The notes below the pieces were generated by a model, which saw only the letters and a list, made by a program, of their open reading frames with translations, was not told where the DNA came from and did not search any database. A program made the position numbers and the translations under genes. From contig JNVV01000080.1 in assembly GCA_000733355.1 (NCBI GenBank), positions 1-64,000 on the forward strand: a DNA stretch of 64,000 nt, read 5' to 3'. This DNA is from Falciphora oryzae (taxonomy: Eukaryota > Ascomycota > Sordariomycetes > Magnaporthales > Magnaporthaceae). Positions 31,916 to 40,900 of this stretch are shown here, in pieces; within the stretch, counting starts at the first letter, position 1; each line of letters begins with the position of its first letter.

Positions 31916-32192
31916 CTAGACAATGGTGAATGTGCGCTCGTTTGCCTCTGCATAAGTCAAGACCCCTACTTTGCGCCACCCCCCACTTCCGGCCACCCCG
32001 ATTCCCATACTAAATCGCCAAAACGCACCGTTTTCAATCCGCAATAGCAAATCCAAATAAAATCGCACAAATGCAATCCCAAAGCCAATCGAAAGCCGTT
32101 TTTTAACGCTTTTCAAAAATATTAATTTTGGATTTCTTAGGTACTGATGAATCCGGAAATTTAAATTTGAAAACAAAGGTCCAAAATATATA

Positions 32193-34053
32193 ACGTGGTT
32201 CATCACCGAGTGCCACACATCACCGAGTGCCACATTTGACGCGTCCACGCGTCAATCCAACTTCATCCGCGAATATTTCCACAACAAACAATGGTGAACA
32301 AAAGCGACGAAAGCCGGGTCGTTCTAGCCCTTCGGGCGATCGCATCGAACCCGCAATTGAGCATCCGGGGTGCCGCCAAAATCTACGAGGTCGACTTTTC
32401 CACACTCTCCCGGCGCAAACGCGGCCAAACTGCTCGACGCGACAGCAAGCCCAACTCTCGGAAATTGACGGAATCCGAAGAGGAGGCGCTTGTTAAATAC
32501 ATACTCGAGCTGGATTCTCGCGCATTTCCTCCCCGGCCTTCTGGTGTTGAAGCTATGGCCAACCGACTGCTCGCCGAACGCGACGCGGGCACCGTCGGCA
32601 AGTGCTGGGTCGAAAGGTTCGTCAAACGCCGCGCAGAGCTCGGCACGCGCTGGATTCGAAAGTACGACTACCAGAGGGCCAAATGCGAAGATCCCAAGCT
32701 CGTTTCTGCGTGGTTCGACCTTGTGCGGAACACTGTAGCCAAATATGGCATCCTGGATGACGACATCTACAACTTCGACGAAACCGGCTTCCTTATGGGC
32801 ATGATCGCGGCCGCTATGGTCATTACAACATCGGAAGGCCGTGGCAAAGCAAAGCTGGTCCAGCCTGGCAACCGAGAATGGGCCACAGTTATCCAAGGGG
32901 TTAACTGTTGCGGTTGGGCGATCCCCCCTTTCATCATCGTCAAAGGGCAGTACCACCTGGCCAATTGGTACTCGGAAACCGACCTCCCACGCAATTGGGT
33001 TATCGCAACGAGTTCCAACGGGTGGACTACGAACGAGCTCGGCCTGGAATGGATCCAACATTTCGATAAACACACTGCGTCGCGCACGAAAGGCCCCTAT
33101 CGTCTGTTAGTGCTAGACGGACACGAAAGCCATCACTCGACGGATTTCGAGCTCTACTGCCAGGAACACAACATCATTACGCTTTGCATGCCTCCGCATT
33201 CGTCTCACTTTCTTCAGCCGCTTGACGTCGGGTGCTTCGGCCCAATGAAACGGGCGTACGGTCGACAAATCGAAAACCTGATGAGGTTACACGTTAGCCA
33301 CGTGACCAAGGTCGAGTTCCTTTCGGCGTTTAAAGCGGCATTTTTTGACTCCATGACCGAGGGAAACATCCGAGGAGGCTTCCAAGGGGCTGGCCTTGCT
33401 CCTTTCAATCCGGATTCGGTTTTAGAAAAGCTGGATGTGAGGCTACGGACTCCAACCCCCCCGAGGACGCCCCTGAACGACCCCGAACCTTGGACCTCCA
33501 AAACGCCCCGGACAGCTAGGGAAGCAACTTCGCAATCCGAACACATCAAAACTCGAATCTCCAATCACCAGGGCAGCTCTCCGACATCCATGCTAGCGGC
33601 TGTAGACCAGTTTGCGAAAGGGGCCAGGGCAATCATGCATCGGGTTAACCTTTTGGAGGAAGAGTGCTCCAAGCTACGAAGGGCGAACGAGGCACTAAGC
33701 AAACGCCGGAGGGCCAAAAAAACACGTGTCCGACTTGGAGGGTCACTTACCATCGACGAGGTACGAGATGTTCTGGACCAGCAGGAGCTGGATGGACAGC
33801 TACAGCAAGAAATGCGCGACCATGGGGGTCAGGAAAGGAGGGCGACGACAACTCGTCGGCGATGTGGCACCTGCGGCAAAACCGGACACAATGCGCGCAC
33901 TTGTCAGGAAGAAGTAGAAATGTCCGATGTATATAGTTCTGAGTAGTTTGAATGGATTCCTGGCGTTGTTGGGTTGGCATGCGCGTCAATTGACCGGAGG
34001 TCGGGTGTGGGTGTGGCACTCGGTGATGTGTGGCACTCGGTGATGAACCACGT
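32193..34053 (+). mobile_element. Pogo-1, intact Fot/pogo-type DNA transposon
   Basis: The 1861-bp element has perfect 42-bp terminal inverted repeats (32193-32234 and 34012-34053) and TA duplications (32191-32192, 34054-34055). Each TIR contains a tandem pair of CATCACCGAGTGCCACA. It is inserted in the left arm of FB-2; the right arm shows the uninterrupted sequence, which confirms the TA target. It encodes one full-length transposase. Everything needed for autonomous movement appears present. Confidence 0.93.
32291..33946 (+). CDS. Pogo-type DD35D transposase with C-terminal zinc knuckle
   Basis: The protein has 551 residues. In order: a Psq-type helix-turn-helix (about 8-45, SIRGAAKIYEVDFSTLSRRK); a CENP-B-type HTH (about 55-120); and the DDE domain with Asp163 in NFDETGF, Asp276 in LLVLDGHESH and Asp312 in QPLDVG, i.e. 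a DD35D triad with all acids present. A coiled coil lies near 445-475. The end carries CGTCGKTGHNARTC, a C-x2-C-x4-H-x4-C zinc knuckle unusual for pogo transposases as I know them. It catalyses cut-and-paste at TA. The ORF is intact, starts at the first ATG 57 bp inside the TIR, and shows no RIP-type stops. Confidence 0.93.
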   Translation: MVNKSDESRVVLALRAIASNPQLSIRGAAKIYEVDFSTLSRRKRGQTARRDSKPNSRKLTESEEEALVKYILELDSRAFPPRPSGVEAMANRLLAERDAGTVGKCWVERFVKRRAELGTRWIRKYDYQRAKCEDPKLVSAWFDLVRNTVAKYGILDDDIYNFDETGFLMGMIAAAMVITTSEGRGKAKLVQPGNREWATVIQGVNCCGWAIPPFIIVKGQYHLANWYSETDLPRNWVIATSSNGWTTNELGLEWIQHFDKHTASRTKGPYRLLVLDGHESHHSTDFELYCQEHNIITLCMPPHSSHFLQPLDVGCFGPMKRAYGRQIENLMRLHVSHVTKVEFLSAFKAAFFDSMTEGNIRGGFQGAGLAPFNPDSVLEKLDVRLRTPTPPRTPLNDPEPWTSKTPRTAREATSQSEHIKTRISNHQGSSPTSMLAAVDQFAKGARAIMHRVNLLEEECSKLRRANEALSKRRRAKKTRVRLGGSLTIDEVRDVLDQQELDGQLQQEMRDHGGQERRATTTRRRCGTCGKTGHNARTCQEEVEMSDVYSSE

Positions 34054-34229
34054 TACTAATTTTACGATATTACACAGTTAAATAAATCTTTAAACTTATA
34101 TCCGATTAAGCTTTGGTATTTTATATAATATGGAGTTTAGAAAGGACTTTTTAAAAGTAAAACCGTATACTTTAACCTATTTTTTTCTATTTAATTAAAA
34201 AATATTTTATATTTTACTAATAAACTTTT

Positions 34230-34506
34230 TGTCACGGGGTAAGCCGAAGGCCTGTACGAGGTGATCACGATAATACTAGACGGTAATCAGGGGGTAGAAG
34301 TCCTATATTGCTATAGGGTAGATACGACAACTTCAGCTTGGTTGTAGCAATCGTCGGATTGCCTCAACCAAGCCGCCTAAGTAGCATGGCCCCTTGGGCC
34401 CCGTCACGTGCCTGGGTGTCTCAGGCCTCCACAGGGCGCAGCCCCACCAGGGAGGCTGAGACCCTCCTCTGTGGCGACCCTCTCTATCGCGACGTGCCTC
34501 CTTACA
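34230..34506 (+). mobile_element. Solo LTR, family S4
   Basis: A 277-bp unit from TGTCACGGGG to CCTTACA with perfect 5-bp duplications CTTTT (34225-34229, 34507-34511). It sits close to the centre of FB-2 and is much more GC-rich than its AT-rich surroundings. No second copy was found in this window. Confidence 0.85.
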
Positions 34507-34919
34507 CTTTTTATATAGGAAAAACTTTTAACTTTTTTATTTAAATGAAAAAAATAGTTATAAATATACGGTTTTACGTAAAGGAAAGCCCTTTTAAAAC
34601 TTTATATTAATATAAATACCCGGGTTTCATTCAATCCAAATTTAAAGATTTATTTTACTTTATATTTTCGTAAAATTAGTATGTATTTTGCACCTTCAAC
34701 TTTAAGCCGGAATCCCTAACCCTATAAGGCTTTTAAAAATACAAACTTGCCTTGTTACAAAGCCTTTAAAAAATCGCTTTCGATTGGTTTTGGGTTTGCA
34801 TTTGTGCGATTTTATTTCGATTTGCTATTGCGGATTGAAAACGGTACGTTTTGGCGATTTAGTATGCGAATCGGGGTGGCCGGAAGTGGGGGGTGGCGCA
34901 AAGTAGGGGTCTTGACTTA

Positions 34920-35148
34920 GGGCCTGTCCTAGACTAACGGTTTTTCGGTTTTTTGGTTTTTTGCTCAACTTTTTTCTAAAATATATCAACACCAAAGGCA
35001 GGATAGCAAAAACAAATTAATATGGATGCGGTTTTAAATAATACGAATCCTTTTCATATGCTTCCTTTTTAATGCAAGGCTTTCAATCTTTAGAAAAAAT
35101 TTAGCAAAAAACCAAAAAACCAAAAAACCGTTAGTCTAGGACAGGCCC
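34920..35148. mobile_element. Harbinger-type MITE M2
   Basis: A 229-bp element with inverted ends GGGCCTGTCCTAGACTAACGG, flanked by TTA (34917-34919 and 35149-35151). Its target TTA is the very end of FB-2 (last T plus the TA duplication), so it landed exactly at that junction. The TTA on its right creates the TAA at which the HET frame now stops. The interior matches the outer parts of MITE M1. Confidence 0.9.
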
Positions 35149-36426
35149 TTAGATGCCTCCGGGTTCATCGACCGTGCTCGGCTCTCCAATAATGTTGACA
35201 CAGCCGATCCGCTCATAGCATATCATGCCATCCTCATCAGCAGCGCTCGCCTCTCTGAGTGCGAGCGAGACGAGAAAATCTTTCGCTCCCTGCCGCATCA
35301 TGCTCATGCGCAGACAAAAGATCCTTGTGCCCGGGGAGACGTCGGCCGGCCCGTCTTGACAAAGCGTGTAGTCCTCCTGAAGTGGGAGTCGTGCGCCGTT
35401 TGAGAAGACGACGTGGTAGCCCGCAGCAGCCTTTTCTCTCGTCCGCTGACTTGCTCGGGCGGCCGGCGGGTTCCGCTCCAGGACGCCCGACGCCCACAGT
35501 CCCGACACCGTGAGGCTCGTGCCGCCACTGCCACCACCGCCCACATCCATGTCGCCAAAGTCATCGACGCCGGATGGGGTGACACTACACTCCTCTACGT
35601 GACTGAAGCGCTCACGCGGTGTCAGTTCATGGAGCGGTCCGTCGCCGTGCCAGAACAGGAACTCGTCAAGATACGACAAGTGGCCGTCGATGGCGGCCCA
35701 CGACCACGAGGGCGCATTCGGAGGGAAAGGCTTCGGCTTGGGGGAGTCGACAACCCAGACAAGATCGTCATTGAGCGAGTCCTCCCACAGCCCGGCCAGG
35801 TAGCGCGACGCGCGCCCCCGCACCGACAGCTGCCGCGCCGCGCCGCCGAGGGCCGGCAGCCGGTCGCCCGGCTCGGTGATGCGGAGCGACGCGTAGGCGC
35901 AGACCATATTTCGTCAGGTGCGCGATATGTAGTTCCGCGCCACCGCAGCCATATGCCCTTTATCATCGCGGTCATTGTCGTCGTCGCCGTCGTCGACCAG
36001 GAGCCCTTCGGCTAGTACGAGGGCGATCATATAGTGCATCTTGAGGTCGAACACGGGGTATATGTCACCCGATCCCAGGAACTCGAGGCTGCCGCACTCG
36101 CACAGAGTCTGCCACCGGCACTGAAAGTACAGCTCGTAGGGGCCGAAGAAGAGCACGCGAGGCGACAGCAGTCGCTCCTGGAACACCCAGGCACGGGTGA
36201 GGAGCGGGTGGCGCGCAGCGGTTGCGTGCCCGATGCCCGTGCCGATCTGATTACCACCATCGCCGCTCAGGCTCTGTGGCGTGCTGGGCTCCTCGAGCTC
36301 GAGGTGATGGCCGATCCGCTCGCGGAAGCACAGCCGGTAGTGCTCACCTGTGTCGGGGGCAACACCACGCACTTCGATGTCGGGCGTCGCGGCAAAGAGA
36401 CCACCCTGACCATCGCGGGCGTGAAC

Positions 36427-36528
36427 GGATCTAGTTCATCTGGTAGTCGCTAGCACGTCTGATGTCACTAGAGAGGCAAGAGTGGGACAGCACTCGCTAC
36501 AGACGTTAAATAATCCTAACCTAACCTT
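36427..36528 (-). repeat. Dispersed repeat R1, copy d
   Basis: On minus it starts AAGGTTAGGTTAGG like copy c and follows the same blocks to CTAGCGACTACC and beyond. It abuts the point where the HET relic loses its 5' half, so it may mark the rearrangement. Confidence 0.6.
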
Positions 36529-36810
36529 CCATCTCCCAACAACTTCTTCACTTGCCAAGCTCTTCATCATCAACTATGGGCTTCAAACCCAACCAATGAG
36601 GTCATGTCGAGTATTCGGCCGAGTACTACCATCAGTATCGTGACAAGTTGGTTGATCTAGGAACTGTGAAGAAGCCACATTCCGACTCTACAAATATTAA
36701 CAAATACGGAGTGTTGTGCAAATTTGTCTCTCAGGTCCCTGCTCAGCGTCGTTTTCAGGTCGTTCAAGGCACTCGCCAGCCCTGGGTCTAGTCGCCTCGA
36801 GACGCTTGAN

Positions 36811-36983
36811 NNNNNNNNNNNNNNNNNNNNNNNNNNNNNNNNNNNNNNNNNNNNNNNNNNNNNNNNNNNNNNNNNNNNNNNNNNNNNNNNNNNNNNNNNN
36901 NNNNNNNNNNNNNNNNNNNNNNNNNNNNNNNNNNNNNNNNNNNNNNNNNNNNNNNNNNNNNNNNNNNNNNNNNNNNNNNNNNN
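36811..36983. other. Assembly gap (N run)
   Basis: About 173 undetermined bases. On either side, minus-strand frames (SRRLDPGLASALNDLKTTLS before the gap, a hydrophobic VIGSGLGLFSWMSWDQVALL after it) are protein-like but not assignable. Confidence 0.95.
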
Positions 36984-37167
36984 GGATTTGGCTGTGTGGC
37001 TAAAATCTTCGTTGGCGGTGGTATTGTCGCATTTGTCGTGCTGAGAAAAGGAAAAAAAAAAGGGTTGCACGGGCAACAATAATGCTACCTGGTCCCAGCT
37101 CATCCAGCTGAACAGGCCCAGCCCGCTCCCGATGACTAGCATGGTCACAATAGCCGCGCCGGCCTAG

Positions 37168-37344
37168 TCGCCGGAAATCAACCTAAAGCACGAATATAAA
37201 GTCGAAAAAATCCTGAAGGAACGTGGAAGACGCCGACCCCGAAAGTACCTGATTAAATGGAAAAGGTACGGGTACGAAGAAAACATTTGGGAAAAAGAAA
37301 CCGACCTTGGGAACTGTCAGGAAGCTTTAGCGGGGTACCGATAA
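37168..37344 (+). pseudogene. Chromodomain fragment of a Ty3/gypsy-type integrase
   Basis: The translation contains HEYKVEKILKER, RKYLIKWKRYGYEENIWEKE and NCQEALAGYR before TAA TAG. This is a typical chromodomain (Y.VEKIL..R...YLIKWKGY...ENTWE), as found at the C-terminus of chromovirus integrases. A TAG directly precedes the fragment, and no RT, RNase H or integrase core is visible nearby, so it is an isolated relic. Confidence 0.85.
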
Positions 37345-37366
37345 TAGCGCTTACTGGAAGGTTAGC

Positions 37367-37367
37367 A

Positions 37368-37399
<32 letters not shown>

Positions 37400-37543
37400 G
37401 GGGCCGGACGAGCCATGACAGAGCCTTCGGATACCTCCCGTGATATACGAAAGGTTTGTCATAACCTATCCTGGTCCAGCCGGGAATCGAACCCGGGACC
37501 TACAGAGTGGGTGCTGTAGATGATACCGTTTCACCACTGGGTT
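37367..37543 (-). mobile_element. Candidate tRNA-derived SINE
   Basis: On minus, 37543-37472 is tRNA-like. It has an A-box-like TGGTGAAACGG, a perfect B box GGTTCGATTCC in a good T-arm, and an anticodon-like arm with oversized loop. The acceptor stem pairs at only four of seven positions, so it is not a working tRNA. About 70 bp of body follow, then a C run and 25 T on minus (37391-37367). A pol III-type head, a short body and a homopolymer tail suggest a SINE. No target duplication was found. Confidence 0.5.
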
Positions 37544-37555
37544 GTCAGAACCAGC

Positions 37556-37939
37556 ACCTACCGGAATCAAGAAGGGCAAGCAGATCCAGGTAAGGGTCGG
37601 CCTCAAGGGGGGACCATTCGGAGAAACGGCGGCAGGAACGAAGAAAGGCTCAGCTTGCGAGGCAACCTGACGAGCCTCCTGCTCAGCCTCTTCCCGCTCC
37701 ACTCGTTCCAATCCCTCGACGTTGTCGATACCACGACGCACCGCGCGCATCATCTCTTTAAACCATACCTTCTTTTGCTTCCGCAGACGAGTAATTTTCG
37801 CCTGCGCACGCGTCGTTTCTCCGCCTGCAGCCTCGAGCTCAGCTTCCAGCTTCGAGTGCTGACGACCGATCGAACGGAGCTGTTCAGGAGTCGGCCCCAA
37901 GACGTAACCCGAGCGTTGAGACGAAGGCACTCCATACAA
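37556..37939 (-). pseudogene. Mobile-element-associated coiled-coil protein, C-terminal fragment
   Basis: The minus-strand frame reads GPTPEQLRSIGRQHSKLEAE, then KITRLRKQKKVWFKEMMRAV and VEGLERVEREEAEQEARQ, a long charged coiled coil. In another frame just upstream (about 37940-38010) a Cys-containing piece SSRCMECLRLNARV fits immediately before it, implying a frameshift. Proteins with a Cys-rich patch followed by such a coiled coil are common in fungal repeats, from memory. I cannot say which element encodes them. Confidence 0.45.
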
Positions 37940-40900
37940 CGTGAGGAGTCCAGCGGCGACACGTCACACTTCTCCAGACCCCGAGCCTCGCGGGCAGAAC
38001 AAGAGGGCATTTCGATAGAAGAAGATAGAGAGATTGAAAGCGAGTCTTCACGACGAAGGGTCAGAAGGAGAGTACTCACCGCCGACGGCGGGATGGGCAG
38101 AAAACAACAGGCCACAGGGATTCGGCTCGGAATGGGAGACCTGGTGTTACAACCAGGACCGCGACAGGTGGCCTGGGGGCCAGAGAGGGGGCAGGGCAGC
38201 CGGGAGAGGGCGCCCAAGATTGGGTATGCTAGCTCCCTGGCCAGGGGTGGTCGTGGCAGCCCCTGCCCTGAAGACCACGATAATGGAGGAGGTACTGAGG
38301 GAGGCGGAGCGTAAGATGGAGGAGCAGGTGGAGGGGTTTGCCGTGCGCTTGCGGCCCTTCTTGTCTGGTGGCAGCTCGCTTGGTTCTTCGCGCGCCCGTG
38401 GGCTGGAAGATGGCTGTGCGTGGGGGAGGCCACGAGCAAGCACCTGGCGACCACATCCAGAAAGTTATCACAGGCCGGGAAGGCAGCTCGGGTATGGGAG
38501 ACCGCCCAAGAAATTGGCGCTGTTTTAACCATCTTGCCCTGGCGGACGTGTACGCACGCTACGTGGTCATGGTTGATTCCCGAGCTACAGCCGTGGCGGT
38601 ACTAGCGAAGGACCAGATGGAGATGCAAGGCCACCCAAGGACCGTGACGGCACCGGAGGGTTGCAACGATCTCGCTGTCAACTTTCCCGTGGAGCTTGGG
38701 GAAATGGGCTGATGGCTGTCAAGGGCTGGCGACAGCAACTATAGAATGCTATCCCAACTGTGCATGCTTGATGTGATGTGTGGTGTGGTGACCGAGTCAA
38801 CAGCCCCGCACCGGAGCAGCGGCCTGCCCAGCTTGGCCTTTCCATGTTCATCCGACGCTGCGTGGCGCCCCGCGAGCCACGGATGCCTCTGCCCTAAGGA
38901 CTTTTTCAGGTTAGCAGAGGGAAAGTATTATAATATCGACGAGGGCACCACGCGCCGGTTAAAGGGCGAGCAAGATTCCGTACCTTGGGCGGCTGAGGGA
39001 GCTCGAGATCACGGGCATGCAGTAGAGCGCGTCGACTTGCCGGCCAAAGGCCGAACAGATGTATCTTGTCATGTGGAATGGCTACGGATCCGGCAAGCCG
39101 GGCCCATCCTTACCACTCGTCCCTTCTCAAATACTCGTTGTCCACTAAAATAGCAATCCTCCAGGCACGCTGCTGGCCGGTTATAGGGTGGCGGCCCTGG
39201 TGCTCGTCGATGGTTGCCTGCAGCTAGGGCGGCAGGTGTCTTAAGGTGGATCTTGACAAGAGCCCGCCGGAAGGCCCCGTCTTCCTTGGACAGGAGGGGC
39301 ATCGCCCAGGGGCCGCGCTTCTCGAAGCAGACAATGGCAGGACCTGACTCCTTGCACCACCACCCCTCCTTGTACCGCAGCCTCTGTTCCTCGGTCTTCT
39401 CCGCCTCGGTTCTCTTGTCCGCCAGCTCCTCGGGGCGGCGTCTTGTACAAGGGTGGCTGGGACCGGAAGCTGACATCGGCCAGGCGTCGGCGTCGACCAG
39501 GACGAGGATCCTGGTGTCGGGGGCTCGAGGTGGGTGCTGCGACTGCGGCGGAGGGCGGTTTTGGGGCTACGGCTGCGGACGAGCTCCGTGTGGGCTCAGG
39601 GATGTCTCGGCGACGGCCAGGGCCAGCTCGTGGGCAACAGCGGAGGGATCGGAGGGCTCGAAATAGGCTGCAATGGAGTAACCAGGATTACGTCGCGTTC
39701 CAACTGCCTGCTGTCGAGGTTAGAACGACCATCCTTCCTTCCTTCCTGCAAGCGTTGCAGCGTAGGGAGGGGCATTCGTGGCTTTTATCGGACGTGCTGG
39801 ACGTACTACATAAAGCTTTGGATGCCAGCCCGTGCAGCGGCCAGGTCCTGCCCGTCGATTGGGCGCAGCACGGCGAAGGAGGGCGCGCGAGGGCTGGCGC
39901 TGCTGTGGACGGCTGAGTTGACCCAGCAGTTGCTGGCGTCTGTCCTGCGCGCGCTGTTTTTGGCGGTTATGGTTAGCAGCGGGCAGTCGCTGGCAGGAAA
40001 AGGAGTCGACAGAATCTTTGGTGCCAGCATGCTGCGCGACGCAGCGGCTCCTTCGCACGCCTCCCTCGAACACCAGGGCGCACGTAATATCACCTTGTCC
40101 ACCACGATTGGAGCCGCGACAACACAGGCCAGAATTCTTTTCGAATATGCCCGCGCCGCCACACTGCGAGCCCACGGGGCGCCAACGCTCGCCGTCCGAA
40201 GCTCGCCGTCCATCCTTGCTTCTCATCCAGGTCTTAAGCTGACGACGGCAGGCATCTGCATCCATGCAGCAGAACGTCCCAGCCGACGACACGGCAAACG
40301 AGCGCTCCCTCCCCATCGACGAACCTTGCAACGACCCATATTCGACCCCAGTCCCTCCGAGGAGAAAAACGCCGCCTCCCAAAAAGCTCTACACCCGAAA
40401 CCCGATCCCTTTCGAACTCCGCCTACATCGATGCGAGCAGCGCCAATGCTGCATCAGGATGGAAGAGGTGACAAAGACGCACGATTCCAGCAGGTCGAGG
40501 CTAGGCTTCGGCGATTAGAAGCCTGTCGTCGTCGCTATGCTCGACGGAAACTCCATCCAGGGCCACCTTAGTGCTCGCGGGGAGAGACCAGCGCCAGCGC
40601 CACATGCCTCCCTTCAAGCTCGAGCTCGTCAACATACTCGCTGGATTTTACGATAGCTGGCGTCTTCAAGGCCAGCCTCAAGTCCGGCTCGATGAGGCTT
40701 CTTCGAAACACCCGCTCCTCCACAAAAATTTTGCTACCGTCCAACGGTCGTCTCAGCCTGGCCCTCGCCGCCGCCACGTCAGCCTTCACGGAGGAGGTCG
40801 CGAAAATCGGAGGCGACCGTCTTCGCGTGCGACACCAGGTCGTCCTCGTAGGCCAGGCGGGCGCGAGGCAGGAGGCTGTACGTGAACGCCGGCGGCCGGC

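Larger units (their letters stand above)
31955..34917. mobile_element. Foldback element FB-2 (nested host)
   Basis: Ends are inverted copies of AGTCAAGACCCCTACTTTGC, flanked by TA (31953-31954 and 34918-34919). The first about 240 bp and the last about 410 bp are inverted homologues with AT-rich interiors. The sequence between the pogo insertion and the internal LTR (34056-34225) also pairs with 34512-34690. The whole was therefore a long palindrome of the same family as 46984-48299, later invaded by the pogo element and the LTR at 34230. Its arms are clearly diverged, with many transitions. No transposase of its own. Confidence 0.85.
31916..36429 (-). pseudogene. HET-domain gene relic interrupted by a four-element nest
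   Basis: On minus, 36429-35152 encodes the later part of a HET protein: ARDGQGGLFA, TRAWVFQERLLSPRVLFFG, LITEPGD-type and YLAGLWEDSLNDDLVWVV, APSWSWAAIDG and CYERIGCVNI. One in-frame TGA (35914-35916) stands where a Trp codon fits (TGG to TGA, RIP-like). The frame is then cut at 35151 by a MITE and the foldback/pogo/LTR nest. The last exon piece resumes at 31952 and ends at TAG 31916. Joining across the insertions gives an in-frame EPGGIYAEANERTFTIV end, matching the usual HET-protein C-terminus. The N-terminal HET core is missing; repeat R1 lies at the break near 36430. Function lost. Confidence 0.85.

Noticed and set aside
37472..37543. Functional tRNA
   Set aside because: Only four of seven acceptor pairs form and the anticodon loop is oversized; kept as a SINE head instead.
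39534..40571. 345-codon open frame as a gene
   Set aside because: GC-rich low-complexity frame overlapped by equally long frames on the other strand, with no domain, leader or conserved-looking motif.
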